A stretch of 48,077 nt of DNA from Rhodospirillales bacterium (GCA_018662225.1 JABJGO010000060.1:1-48077); one strand, 5' to 3'. Numbered from the stretch's first letter, positions 26,589 to 35,773 are shown. Numbers and translations are program-made. The notes: generated from the letters alone by a model not told the origin.

Positions 26589-27377
26589 ATGCATGACACG
26601 CTTGATCTTGATCGTTACCCCTTGCACGATTTGACCAGCCCCGCCGGACAGGCGCTGGTTGAACAATGTAAAGCTGACCTGGCAAAAGACGGCATGTTCA
26701 ATCTGGAAGGATTCCTTCGAGCCGTGGCCGTTCAAAAGGCCATCGCCAATGCGAAACCACAACTGGACAACAACGCGTTTGAGCACAAACGGTCACATAA
26801 CATCTATTTCGAGCGCAGCATCCCCGGATTAGACGATGACCATCCCGTACTTCAGCCGTTCGAAACCATCAACCACACCGTATGCGCCGATCAAATTCCA
26901 GATAACGTCCTGATCGATGTTTACGAGTGGGAACCGTTCCGGGCGTTTCTTGCCACTGTTATGGATAAAGCCGCGCTCTATACCATGCCTGACCAACTCG
27001 CTTGTATGAACGTCATGGCCTATCAGGATGGCGAAGCCCTGAACTGGCATTTTGATCGTTCTGAATTCACGACCACTTTGTTGCTGCAAGCAGCCCACGG
27101 TGGCGGGCATTTTGAATACCGTAGTGATCTCAGAACCGCTGATGATCCGAACTATGACGGGATCGTGCGCCTGTTCGAAGGCCACGATGATCAGGTGCGG
27201 CACATTAAGCTGGCCGCTGGTACCTTGAATGTGTTCCGTGGCAAGAACACCTTGCACCGGGTGACGCCCGTCGAAGGCAATCACGAGCGCATCATCACGG
27301 TGTTTTCGTTCTATGAGACGCCTGATGTGAATTTTTCTGAAGAAGAGCGGATCGGATTCTATGGTCGCGCTAACTAG
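26589..27377 (+). CDS. Fe(II)/2-oxoglutarate-dependent oxygenase, ArpA/BesD-like
   Basis: 262 residues. The iron facial triad is visible: His154 and Asp156 in NWHFDRSEF and His223 in NTLHRVTP, with the 2-oxoglutarate-binding Arg234 in NHERIITVFSFYE. Segments such as MNVMAYQDGEALNWHFD, LQAAHGGGHFEYRSDLR and EEERIGFYGR recall the ArpA/BesD-like family of amino-acid oxygenases. BesD-type halogenases have Gly where this has Asp, so this one should hydroxylate. The ATG at 26589 has GAGG ten bases upstream; another at 26574 overlaps the desaturase stop. The C-terminal codons are part of a 17-bp tandem repeat. Confidence 0.82.
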   Translation: MHDTLDLDRYPLHDLTSPAGQALVEQCKADLAKDGMFNLEGFLRAVAVQKAIANAKPQLDNNAFEHKRSHNIYFERSIPGLDDDHPVLQPFETINHTVCADQIPDNVLIDVYEWEPFRAFLATVMDKAALYTMPDQLACMNVMAYQDGEALNWHFDRSEFTTTLLLQAAHGGGHFEYRSDLRTADDPNYDGIVRLFEGHDDQVRHIKLAAGTLNVFRGKNTLHRVTPVEGNHERIITVFSFYETPDVNFSEEERIGFYGRAN

Positions 27378-27413
27378 GGGGTCGCGCTAACTAGGAGACC
27401 GCGCTAACAAAGA
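27363..27413 (+). repeat. Three tandem 17-bp repeats across a stop codon
   Basis: GGTCGCGCTAACTAGGG at 27363-27379, GGTCGCGCTAACTAGGA at 27380-27396, and a third copy at 27397-27413 (GACCGCGCTAACAAAGA) with four or five changes. The first copy contains the last codons and TAG stop of the oxygenase gene (GRAN-stop). Since 17 is not a multiple of three, slippage would change the tail. Confidence 0.9.
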
Positions 27414-27419
27414 GGTCCG

Positions 27420-28055
27420 TTAAGCCGTAATCCCGTGGTCTCGCAAAATCGATTGTAACGCCGGGCGCGCGGTCACCAGATCGAAATTGCGTTTTACAGC
27501 GGGGTTCGTAGCCAGAATGGATTCCATGTTGTCGTGCCAACTGATCAGCATGACCAGATAGATATCCGCCAGACTGAACCGGTCACCCAGAAAGTATGGG
27601 CCATTGTCATCCAGCATCTGTTCAACCATGGCCCAGCGCTCAACCATCAGCTGGATAGATTGTTCTTTGATACCTTCAGCCGCGGACCGTTCTGCGGTGA
27701 ATTTCATCGGGTAATAGAAATGTTTGTAGGCTTCCTGAACCGTGCTGGTCAGGAAAAACAGTGACCGGTAAAGCAATCCCCGGGTAGGGTCCTTCGGTGG
27801 CGGTGCCAAGTCCGTCAATTGATGCTGATCGGCCAGATACAGCATGATCGCAGCGGCCTCAAACAACACAGTGCCGTCTTCGCACCGAAGCACGGGCACG
27901 TATCCACCCGGATTCATCGCCAGAAAATCCGGCGCATGGTTATCGCCAGCACTCAGATCGATAAGCTCCAGGGTGTAGGGTAAATCAGCTTCTTCCAGGA
28001 CAGCGTGAGGACCAAATGTGGCTGTGCTGTAATTGCCATATAATGTGTAGGTCAA
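27420..28055 (-). CDS. Glutathione S-transferase
   Basis: 211 residues from a TTG start. The thioredoxin-like N-terminal domain reads TYTLYGNYSTATFGPHAVLEEADLPY, then GGYVPVLRCEDGTVLFEAAAIMLYLAD with the glutathione-binding Pro and the Glu-Ala (usually Glu-Ser) turn. The helical C-terminal domain includes FLGDRFSLADIYLVMLI. The TTG at 28055 has GGCGGAG eight bases upstream and gives a normal GST length. The frame stays open to an ATG at 28205, which would add 50 residues unlike a GST. Cytosolic; substrate unknown. It converges on the oxygenase gene. Confidence 0.78.
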   Translation of the reverse strand: MTYTLYGNYSTATFGPHAVLEEADLPYTLELIDLSAGDNHAPDFLAMNPGGYVPVLRCEDGTVLFEAAAIMLYLADQHQLTDLAPPPKDPTRGLLYRSLFFLTSTVQEAYKHFYYPMKFTAERSAAEGIKEQSIQLMVERWAMVEQMLDDNGPYFLGDRFSLADIYLVMLISWHDNMESILATNPAVKRNFDLVTARPALQSILRDHGITA

Positions 28056-28456
28056 ACGAGTAACTCCGCCGGTATCCCCTGGAAAATGGCCTCCCGACCA
28101 CTGACGCGTTGTGTACAAGGATTCGGGCCTCACATCAACAGTTGAAGCGTCATTACACCAAAAAATAACAAAATTGCTTGAAGCTTCAAATTTGATTTGG
28201 GCCACACGGGTCTCTAGGTGCGAATCATCCCCTCACCCGATTCGCACAACAACCATGGCAATGCGCCACAGCAGCCATCGTATCCCCACCCGTAACAACC
28301 TCCTAACATGATGTAATAACAGCATTTATTGCGCCGGCACTTAAGGAGAATTCAAGACTTCCGAAAGACTGGAACAAATGCTCTACACTGGCGCATGAAT
28401 GCCGCGTCGAACCCGGCCAAACGCCACTTGAGTAGCGCATAGCGCAATAAGGCTAA

Positions 28457-30901
28457 ATGACACAAGCGACCCCAAATTCCAGTGCCTTCAAGTTTATGGT
28501 GCAGAGCAAGCTTTCACAGCGTGTCATGGTGCTGGTGTTCTTATTGGTTTTCGCCATTGAAGGGGCGTTCATTTATGCGTTCACGCGTGATTTTGAACAA
28601 AACAGCCTGCAATCGCTGGAGCGACAGGCCCAGACAGCTTTCACAGCATTGTTCCTCACCCACCCATACGAAATGTCTGACAAGATGTTGGTGGCAACGG
28701 CTGAGATGCTGCTGTCCGGCACACAGATTTCCGGTGGCATTATCCAGCGAGAAAACGGTGACTACGTGGGTCAGTTTGGTGAACCACCGGCACCTGTATC
28801 TCGCCTTGAAGGATCGTTCGACACCTTGGGCCGGCTCAGCATAGACAAGTCCCGCTACGACGTGTTGTGGTCGGCACAGCAAATGGGCACACCGTTCACC
28901 TTGCACGTGCGACTGGATTCAACCCGCGCCCAGCTGGAAACCGAAGCCTTCGCCCAACGTTCGATCATCATTACACTGGCCGCGACCCTGATCATCACTC
29001 TGGGTGCCTTGGGCCTGATGGGACCTTTGGTGTTTGGCCCGTTGGCACGATTACGCAGCCAGGTTGGTTTGCCACCTGATCGGGCGCCCAGCGCCGGGGA
29101 CGAATGGCGGGAGTTGCATGACACCGTTGTTCATCACCAACAACGGCCACGCAACGACGCGCCCCTGATCGAACACCAGGTGGAAGAACGTACCGCCCAC
29201 CTGCACGATGAAATCAACCGGCTCAGCGATATGGGCAACAAACTGTCTCGCCTCGCGGCACTGACCGAAGGGGCCAGCACACCGATCCTGCGCCTGACAC
29301 CCGATTGCCAGGTGCTTTATGCCAACGGCCCAGCCCGTGCCATGCTCAGTCACTGGGGCGCCAGCGTGGGAGGCCGCCTGCCTTCACCGTGGAGCGACCG
29401 GATCGCCAGCTTCCTGGACCGAGGTCAGCAAGGTGAAATTGAAGAAATTGTTGGCGACCATGTATTCCTGCTGAACATCGTGCCCACAGTTGAAGGCGAT
29501 GCGGTAAATGTCTATGGCTATGACATCACTGATCGCAAGAAAGCCGAAGTCAGCCGTCAGAGCGATGTGCACGATGCCTTTCGTGGCGTCAATGGGCGCT
29601 CTGCCCTGGAAGAACGTCTGTCCCATGGTCTGGCACTCAATCAATCCACTGGAAATGCTGGCGCTGTCCATATCGTGCGCGTGGATGGTTTGGACGATGC
29701 CGCCGCCGATCTGGATTATGATGCCGCCCTTCAGCTTATGCGTGATGCCATGGCTCGGCTGCGTGCTGCCGTCGGCACAGAAGACAGCGTGATCCGGCTG
29801 GGTCGCGCCATGTTTGGTGTGGTTCAGGAACGGATTTCAGGCCCTGTCGATGCCATGGAGATGGCTGAGAGCCTCATGGCTGTTATCGCCGAACCTTTTC
29901 ATGGCGCAACCCATACGGTGCGTACCGCATCCTGTATCGGCATTTCTACATATCCAGATGATGGAATTGATGCCGAGCAATTGGTCCGCAATGCGGAAAT
30001 GGCGCTGGAGCATGCCATCAGCGAAGGCCCTGACACGGTGCGATTCTTTGTGGCCCGGCTGAACGAGCAGCTACAGCAGAGAAACACACTGACCAGTGAT
30101 CTGCGCGCGGCACTGGTGTCAGGTGATCTGGCACTGCACTATCAAGCCCGGTTGTCTTTGCGCAGTTGCAGAATTTCAGGCGCCGAAGCCCTTATTCGCT
30201 GGCACCACAATGGTCGTGTGCTGGAACCCGAAGATTTCATCCCGCTGGCCGAGTCATGTGATGTGGGGCCCGCCATTGGTCAATGGGTCTTGCGAACCGC
30301 CTGCCAACAGCACAAGGAATGGATGGACAAGGGATTCCCCCGCATTCCCGTATCGGTCAATGTATCATCGTCACTGATTACATCTGGCAATTTATTGCGA
30401 GCAGTGGAAGAGGCCCTGCAAGCCAGTGACTTAGCCCCTGACCTATTGGAACTTGAACTGCCCGAAGGTTTGATCATGGCGGATCCAACCCGATTTGGCC
30501 CGGCCCTCACCACCATCCACGACTTGGGTGTGCGGTTATCGCTGGACGGATTTGGTACAGGTTATTCGAGCATGAATCATTTGAGTAACCTGGTGGTTGA
30601 CCGCATTAAGATCGATCCAGCGTTCGTCACACAAATTGGCATTGATCCCCATGCCAGTCGGACGGTTCGTGCAGCGGCGGCCCTTGCCCATGGAATCAAT
30701 CTGAAAGTAACGGCTGTGGGCGTGGAAACATCTGATCAGGTGGACTTCCTTCAGACCCTTCCGGTGGATGAGGTGCAGGGTTACGCTTTTGCCGCCCCCA
30801 TGGATGCTACATCGTTTCGGGCCTTCGTAGACAACTTTACCGAAGCCACCGTGTCATTCTCCCCCGGTGGTGAACGGTCGATCAGCACATATCGATTCTA
30901 G
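28457..30901 (+). CDS. Membrane GGDEF-EAL protein with both domains degenerate
   Basis: 814 residues. TM1 is at about 18-38 and TM2 at about 170-195, enclosing a periplasmic sensor of about 130 residues. A helical linker (HQVEERTAHLHDEINRLSDM) and a PAS-like domain follow. The GGDEF domain has RLGRAMFGVV where RLGGDEFAVV is expected, so it cannot act as a cyclase. The EAL domain keeps GAEALIRW (about 575), SVNVSSS, and DRIKIDPAFV, but has LDGFGTGYSS for DDFGTGYSS (about 695) and AVGVET for AEGVET (about 753). It is more likely a c-di-GMP sensor or scaffold than an active phosphodiesterase. AAGG precedes the ATG. Confidence 0.88.
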   Translation: MTQATPNSSAFKFMVQSKLSQRVMVLVFLLVFAIEGAFIYAFTRDFEQNSLQSLERQAQTAFTALFLTHPYEMSDKMLVATAEMLLSGTQISGGIIQRENGDYVGQFGEPPAPVSRLEGSFDTLGRLSIDKSRYDVLWSAQQMGTPFTLHVRLDSTRAQLETEAFAQRSIIITLAATLIITLGALGLMGPLVFGPLARLRSQVGLPPDRAPSAGDEWRELHDTVVHHQQRPRNDAPLIEHQVEERTAHLHDEINRLSDMGNKLSRLAALTEGASTPILRLTPDCQVLYANGPARAMLSHWGASVGGRLPSPWSDRIASFLDRGQQGEIEEIVGDHVFLLNIVPTVEGDAVNVYGYDITDRKKAEVSRQSDVHDAFRGVNGRSALEERLSHGLALNQSTGNAGAVHIVRVDGLDDAAADLDYDAALQLMRDAMARLRAAVGTEDSVIRLGRAMFGVVQERISGPVDAMEMAESLMAVIAEPFHGATHTVRTASCIGISTYPDDGIDAEQLVRNAEMALEHAISEGPDTVRFFVARLNEQLQQRNTLTSDLRAALVSGDLALHYQARLSLRSCRISGAEALIRWHHNGRVLEPEDFIPLAESCDVGPAIGQWVLRTACQQHKEWMDKGFPRIPVSVNVSSSLITSGNLLRAVEEALQASDLAPDLLELELPEGLIMADPTRFGPALTTIHDLGVRLSLDGFGTGYSSMNHLSNLVVDRIKIDPAFVTQIGIDPHASRTVRAAAALAHGINLKVTAVGVETSDQVDFLQTLPVDEVQGYAFAAPMDATSFRAFVDNFTEATVSFSPGGERSISTYRF

Positions 30902-30955
30902 GCCGATACTACTATTCAGGCTTCATCAGAAATTTACTGAATGAAGAGTGCGCGA

Positions 30956-31045
30956 TCAAATGTAGAGATAGTAGCCGACACCCGCCAGCGCCAGACTGAA
31001 TAATACCAATGAAACACCAATGATACTTTTTTCAATGCCATTCAT
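30956..31045 (-). CDS. 29-residue single-TM peptide
   Basis: Short frame encoding MNGIEKSIIGVSLVLFSLALAGVGYYLYI written in two parts: an N-terminal amphipathic MNGIEKSI, then a hydrophobic helix ending in YYLYI. GGGGGAAG sits just before the ATG with a spacing of four bases, a strong ribosome-binding site. The gap from 30902 to 31194 is otherwise empty as far as I can see. Size and layout resemble small accessory subunits of membrane complexes (for example of cytochrome oxidases), but no partner is nearby. Confidence 0.5.
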   Translation of the reverse strand: MNGIEKSIIGVSLVLFSLALAGVGYYLYI

Positions 31046-31194
31046 TACGCTTCCCCCATACTCACTTCGGTTCAAAACGCCGGTTATTTATGGCTAACAG
31101 CATACGCGCATCCACAGAAAGCTGTTACTCCCGTTTGAGAGGGGATTCCAATATTCGGACACAAGTTGTTATGATTTAAAGGCGGATTGAGGCG

Positions 31195-31851
31195 TTATTC
31201 TACGACACGGATCGTGCCGGAATAGGAAAAATTGTTGACCCTCGACATACCAGCGACCAGGCACCCATCGCCCATATTAAAGAGTTGCCAACCCTCAATC
31301 AGGATATGTTTGTATTTAGGAATCGGAATAAAACGCTTCGCCCCCACGTCTAATTCGATTACACCACGACCATTCTCTTCCGGTCGAATTTTGTAGGCGC
31401 CATCTTCGCTGACAATTTCCGCCCCCTGACAGACAAAGGTATGTCGGTCATGGTGCGCCAAGCGTTCCATGGCTGAAACCACCTTGGCAAATACCACACA
31501 GCGTTCAAGTTCTTGATCTGCCGAAGCCTTGGTGCTCAGACCCAACAATCGACGTCGGGCTTTTTGACTTAAATCAATTCCCACACCGGTTTTAAAGTGG
31601 TCGCCCAATTTTCCACACTCATCGAAGTCATCAACCAGGAAGCCTTCTGCTGCGGCCCGTTCGGCAATCGCGATGGCAGCGACCCGTGCCTGCTCCAATA
31701 GTTCCGCGGTCGCCTTTTCAGCGTCAGTGACTTGAAGAACGTACCAAACGATAATGGCAATGCCCGGCAGTATAAGCAAAACAGTCACGGCAATATAAAA
31801 ACCGATCCCGTAGCCTTTCCTGCCGCTCTCTTGGTTATCTTCTGTTGCCAA
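31195..31851 (-). CDS. Single-TM protein, unknown
   Basis: 218 residues from a TTG start with GAGG six bases upstream. One TM helix at about 15-40 (FYIAVTVLLILPGIAIIVWYVL) is followed by a helical stretch rich in Ala/Glu (TAELLEQARVAAIAIAERAA) and a C-terminal domain with four Cys (DECGKLG, ERCVVF, FVCQGAE, GDGCLVAG), which would be periplasmic and could form disulfides. No family recognised. It follows the ABC-F gene on the same strand by 119 bp. Confidence 0.7.
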   Translation of the reverse strand: MATEDNQESGRKGYGIGFYIAVTVLLILPGIAIIVWYVLQVTDAEKATAELLEQARVAAIAIAERAAAEGFLVDDFDECGKLGDHFKTGVGIDLSQKARRRLLGLSTKASADQELERCVVFAKVVSAMERLAHHDRHTFVCQGAEIVSEDGAYKIRPEENGRGVIELDVGAKRFIPIPKYKHILIEGWQLFNMGDGCLVAGMSRVNNFSYSGTIRVVE

Positions 31852-31970
31852 TGGTGCCTCTTGGTTTTGTGCTCCCGTGAGCGAAACCTGTTGATCGTCA
31901 TTCTATTCCACAATGATGATTGAATCATACAGGATAATGAGCCTGTGAAGATAATCGACAGCGGCTGGCG

Positions 31971-33860
31971 TCAGGCCTGCTCCGTTTCCGCAACAGCTGA
32001 GACCGCTAGCCAGGCTTCTTCGGCATGGCCCATATCCGATTTCAGCGTCTTGTGCCGACCCTGTAGAATGATGAGTTCTTTTTCATCGCCATCATAGACG
32101 GCAGGATCGGACAATTTGGTTTCCACTGTGTGCAAATCTTTGGCGATGGATTCCATCTTCTTTTCAGCATCACGTATAGATTTTTGTAACCCTGATGATT
32201 CAACACGTTGGGCCGCACGCTGTTTGCGTTGTTCTTTCTTGCTGAGTTGTGGTTGTGATTTGCTCGACTTCTGGTTCAGTTCCTTGCGTTCGGCCTTTCG
32301 CTGATCCAGTAGCAATTTGGTGTAATCTTTCAAATCGCCATCGAAGTCACGGCATGTTCCGTTGTCCACCAACCACAAGCGGTCGCACGTGGCCTCCAAC
32401 AGGTGAGCATCATGGCTGACCAGCATAACGGCACCTTCATAGGCATTGAGCGCATGAACCAGCGCCTCGCGGGCATCCACGTCCAGATGGTTGGTGGGCT
32501 CATCCAGCAGCAAAACATGCGGCGCTTCACGGCTTATCATGGAGAAAATAAGGCGCGCTTTCTCGCCACCCGAAAGTTTGGAGACCTCCGTGTCGGCCCG
32601 CTGGCCTTCCAAACCAAATTTTCCCAAATGTGCCCGAATTTTGTGTTCTTGCTCTTTATCCATCATGGCGCGCAGATGCTCAAACGCCGTCTGCCCCAGA
32701 GTCAGGTCCTCAATCTGGTGTTGGGCGAAATAGCCCACCTTCAGCTTGGGTGATTTCTGTAACTTGCCATTCTCGGGCTTCAATCGACCCGCAAACAATT
32801 TGGCCAACGTGGATTTACCATTACCGTTTGCACCCAAAAGGCCAATGCGGTCATCCATATCAATGCGCATATCAAGGCCACGCAGAATGGGCTTGCCGGG
32901 CTCATATCCTACCTCAACCTCATCCAGCAACACCAACGGTGGCGACAAGGGGTTAGGGATCGGGAAATCAAATTTAACGGTACGGTCGACCATATGAGCG
33001 GCGACGGGCTCCATCCGTTCCAGCATTTTCAGGCGGCTTTGGGCCTGACGGGCTTTGCTGGCTTTATAGCGGAACCGGTCCACGAAGGACTGGATGTGTT
33101 GCCGCTCCGCCACCTGACGACTACGCAACTTGGCGTTCAGTTCCTGACGCTCGCGCCGGGTTTTCTCAAATTGATCATAGTTACCCACGTACCGTACCAG
33201 CTTGCGTTCTTCCAAGTGGACAATCTCGGTGGCCACGGCGTTCAAAAACGTGCGGTCATGGCTGATCATCAAGATAGTACCACGCCAGGTCTTCAGATGG
33301 TTTTCCAGCCATAGGGATGCTTCCAGATCCAGGTGGTTGGTCGGCTCATCCAGCAACAAGATATCGGGGTTGGCAAACAACGTGGCGGCCAAAGCCACCC
33401 GCATACGCCAACCACCGGAGAAGCTGTCCAGCCGTTCCTGCTGGGCCGGGTCGCTAAAGCCCAAACCACTGAGGATAGACGCTGCGCGCGTCGGCGCGGT
33501 ATAGGCATCGATATCGCTGAGCCGGGTATGAACGTCGGCGATTCGTCCGGGGTCTGTGGCGGTTTCAGATTCTTCCAGCAACGACGCCCGTTCCGTATCG
33601 GTCGCCAGCACACACTCAATCAGGCTGCGTGAGCCGTCAGGTGCTTCCTGTGCCACGGTGGCCACGCGTGCTCTGGGCCGCAAGGATATGCTACCGTCAT
33701 CAGCTTGCAGCTCTCCCAGGATTAAACGCATTAACGTAGTCTTGCCGCTACCGTTAGGCCCCACCAGTCCGGCCTTGTGAAAAGCTGGCAAAGCAAACGT
33801 GGCCTGCTCCAGCAATGGGCGGCCTGCGATCCGGTAAGTTATGTCGTTGACGTGTAACAT
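31971..33860 (-). CDS. ABC-F family ATPase (YheS/Uup-like)
   Basis: 629 residues, soluble, with two ABC cassettes and no TM domain. The first cassette has GPNGSGKTT and signature DSFSGGWRMR; the second has GANGNGKST and KLSGGEKARLIFS. Both have the LLLDEPTNHLD Walker B region. A linker around 220-290 is the P-site tRNA interaction motif, and the last 110 residues form a Lys/Glu-rich coiled coil. ABC-F proteins act on the ribosomal E site to relieve stalls; which subtype this is remains uncertain. It is divergent from the DadA-like gene with a 62-bp gap. Confidence 0.92.
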   Translation of the reverse strand: MLHVNDITYRIAGRPLLEQATFALPAFHKAGLVGPNGSGKTTLMRLILGELQADDGSISLRPRARVATVAQEAPDGSRSLIECVLATDTERASLLEESETATDPGRIADVHTRLSDIDAYTAPTRAASILSGLGFSDPAQQERLDSFSGGWRMRVALAATLFANPDILLLDEPTNHLDLEASLWLENHLKTWRGTILMISHDRTFLNAVATEIVHLEERKLVRYVGNYDQFEKTRRERQELNAKLRSRQVAERQHIQSFVDRFRYKASKARQAQSRLKMLERMEPVAAHMVDRTVKFDFPIPNPLSPPLVLLDEVEVGYEPGKPILRGLDMRIDMDDRIGLLGANGNGKSTLAKLFAGRLKPENGKLQKSPKLKVGYFAQHQIEDLTLGQTAFEHLRAMMDKEQEHKIRAHLGKFGLEGQRADTEVSKLSGGEKARLIFSMISREAPHVLLLDEPTNHLDVDAREALVHALNAYEGAVMLVSHDAHLLEATCDRLWLVDNGTCRDFDGDLKDYTKLLLDQRKAERKELNQKSSKSQPQLSKKEQRKQRAAQRVESSGLQKSIRDAEKKMESIAKDLHTVETKLSDPAVYDGDEKELIILQGRHKTLKSDMGHAEEAWLAVSAVAETEQA

Positions 33861-33922
33861 GGCGGGCTACATAACATAGCAGTAACCAGAGTAAACCATG
33901 TATCTGTTCCAGAGTAATCCTT

Positions 33923-35182
33923 GTGACTCAAACTGATCGACATATTGCCATTGTTGGCGCCGGTATTATCGGCATTTGTTGCGCGCACGAGCTTAGGTCT
34001 CGCGGATTTGTGGTCACGCTCATTGACCGTGATGAGCCGTGCACAGGCACATCATGGGGCAATGCTGGTGCCATTGCCGTCGCTGAGACGTTGCCCCTGG
34101 CATCACCCGGCATCATGGCTAAAGCGCCCCGGTGGCTGCTTGATCCCACCGGTCCTCTTTCCGTGCCACCATCATACCTGCCGACCATGCTGCCCTGGTT
34201 ATACCGCTTTTGGCGGGCCAGTTCTGCGGCACAGGTAAGACGGAGCGCCGAAGCGATCTCATCATTGCTGGGGATGTCTGTTGAGGCCCTGACCCGTATT
34301 ACCGATGCAGCGGGTATCAGCCACAAGTTACGCCCCATGGGCGATATTCATGTGTACCAAGGCAGGCGGCAGTTTGACTCGTCCAGGTGGGGTTGGGATA
34401 TGCGCCGCGAGTTGGGCGTAAAGTTTGATGTGGTTAGCGGGACTGACGTGCGCTCGTTAGAGCCTGCGCTGGATGCATCGTTCACCCACGCAGTCCATAT
34501 CCCTGACTGGCTTGTGGTAACGGACCCGTTTGAGATCGGCCATGATATCGCCACCGATGCCATCGCACGCGGCGTCAAATTTCGTAGCGGTTCTGTACGC
34601 GCCATCGGATCAGAGGGCGGTAAGCCGCTTGTACAAATGGATCGTGGCGAAGATGTAGCCGCCGACTATGTGGTGCTTGCTGCGGGCGCCTGGTCACACC
34701 GGTTGACCCGAGACTGGGGAGAACATTTCCCGCTGGAGACCGAACGCGGCTACAACACAACCTTTGCCACGCCGAACATCCAGCTCAAACAACAGGTGAC
34801 CTTCGCTGAACACGGGTTTGTGGTATCGCCCTTAACCTGTGGCATGCGTATCGGGGGCGCTGTGGAGTTTGCCGGACTGGATGCGCCACCCAATTACGCA
34901 CGGTCAAAAGCCATGGTCAAAAAAGCCCAACGATTTTTCCCTGAATTTGATCCGGCCAGCGATACAGTGGGTGGTGTTGAATGGATGGGTTTCAGGCCGT
35001 CCCTGCCCGACTCGCTGCCGGTAATCAGTCGGTCCAGTGTACGCAGCGATGTTTTCTGTGCTTTTGGGCACGGCCATATGGGGCTGACGGAATCCGGATC
35101 CACCGCGCAATTGATCGCCGATTTAATCACCGAACGTCGCCCTGCCATTGATATGGACCCTTTTCGCGCAGGCCGTTTCTGA
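33923..35182 (+). CDS. DadA-like FAD-dependent D-amino-acid dehydrogenase/oxidoreductase
   Basis: 419 residues starting with GTG. The dinucleotide motif IAIVGAGIIGICCAHELRSRG at the N-terminus, the GTSWGNAGAIAVAET segment and the C-terminal GHGHMGLTESGSTAQLIADLI match the DAO/DadA family. Such enzymes oxidatively deaminate D-amino acids (or related secondary amines) and pass electrons to the respiratory chain. No racemase or transporter is next to it, so the substrate is open. Confidence 0.85.
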   Translation: MTQTDRHIAIVGAGIIGICCAHELRSRGFVVTLIDRDEPCTGTSWGNAGAIAVAETLPLASPGIMAKAPRWLLDPTGPLSVPPSYLPTMLPWLYRFWRASSAAQVRRSAEAISSLLGMSVEALTRITDAAGISHKLRPMGDIHVYQGRRQFDSSRWGWDMRRELGVKFDVVSGTDVRSLEPALDASFTHAVHIPDWLVVTDPFEIGHDIATDAIARGVKFRSGSVRAIGSEGGKPLVQMDRGEDVAADYVVLAAGAWSHRLTRDWGEHFPLETERGYNTTFATPNIQLKQQVTFAEHGFVVSPLTCGMRIGGAVEFAGLDAPPNYARSKAMVKKAQRFFPEFDPASDTVGGVEWMGFRPSLPDSLPVISRSSVRSDVFCAFGHGHMGLTESGSTAQLIADLITERRPAIDMDPFRAGRF

Positions 35183-35202
35183 TCACTTGGTCATTGCAGT
35201 GC

Positions 35203-35243
35203 ACAATATTTTTTGAAAAAAGACACCATATTTTGAAAAAAAA
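35203..35243 (+). promoter_or_regulatory. Phased A/T tracts upstream of the ndk promoter (UP-element-like)
   Basis: Two near-copies of ATATTTT(TT)GAAAAAA, the GAAAAAA cores 20 bp apart (35215 and 35235), ending 12 bp before the -35 box. Phased A-tracts bend DNA and are a common form of UP element for the alpha subunit of RNA polymerase. Confidence 0.45.
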
Positions 35244-35255
35244 CGTCGGGTGCGG

Positions 35256-35284
35256 TTGCAAGGTGCCCGTGATCTGGCTATAAC
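35256..35284 (+). promoter_or_regulatory. Sigma-70-type promoter of ndk
   Basis: TTGCAA at 35256-35261 and TATAAC at 35279-35284, separated by exactly 17 bp. Transcription would start near 35291, giving a leader of about 50 nt before the ndk ATG. Confidence 0.65.
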
Positions 35285-35341
35285 CCCGCCGCATCGTGAT
35301 CTACCCGATCACATATCTGTTTTTACCGAGGAGATCAGCCA

Positions 35342-35764
35342 ATGGCTGTGGAAAGAACCCTGTCCATCATTAAACCGGACGCAACCCGTCGCAATCTTAC
35401 GGGGCAGATCAACGCCCGATTCGAAGAATCTGGCCTTCGCATCGTTGCCCAAAAGCGCATTCAGCTGACCAAAGATCAGGCTGAAGGCTTTTATGCCGTC
35501 CATCGTGAACGTGCTTTCTTTGGCGAACTGTGCGACATGATGTGCTCAGGCCCTGTTATCGTACAGGTCCTTGAAGGTGATAATGCCATTACCCGTAACC
35601 GGGAAATCATGGGCGCTACAAATCCTGCCAATGCAGACGAGGGTACTATTCGTCGCGACTTCGCTGAAAGCATTGAAGCCAATTCAGTTCATGGCTCAGA
35701 CGCACCGGAAACGGCAGCAGAAGAAATCTCCTACTACTTCAGCCAGTTGGAACTTGTTGGCTAG
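35342..35764 (+). CDS. ndk: Nucleoside diphosphate kinase
   Basis: 140 residues, standard length. Transfers the gamma-phosphate between nucleoside tri- and diphosphates via phospho-His. The active-site His117 lies in the signature [10 protein letters not shown], and the N-terminal [11 protein letters not shown] and [17 protein letters not shown] blocks are conserved. GAGGAG is eight bases upstream of the ATG. It stands alone with its own promoter and a downstream hairpin. Confidence 0.97.
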   Translation: MAVERTLSIIKPDATRRNLTGQINARFEESGLRIVAQKRIQLTKDQAEGFYAVHRERAFFGELCDMMCSGPVIVQVLEGDNAITRNREIMGATNPANADEGTIRRDFAESIEANSVHGSDAPETAAEEISYYFSQLELVG

Positions 35765-35773
35765 GGTCTTATC

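Noticed and set aside
28056-28205. N-terminal extension of the GST to an ATG at 28205
   Set aside because: The 50 added residues do not fit a GST, while the TTG at 28055 has a good ribosome-binding site and gives the normal length.
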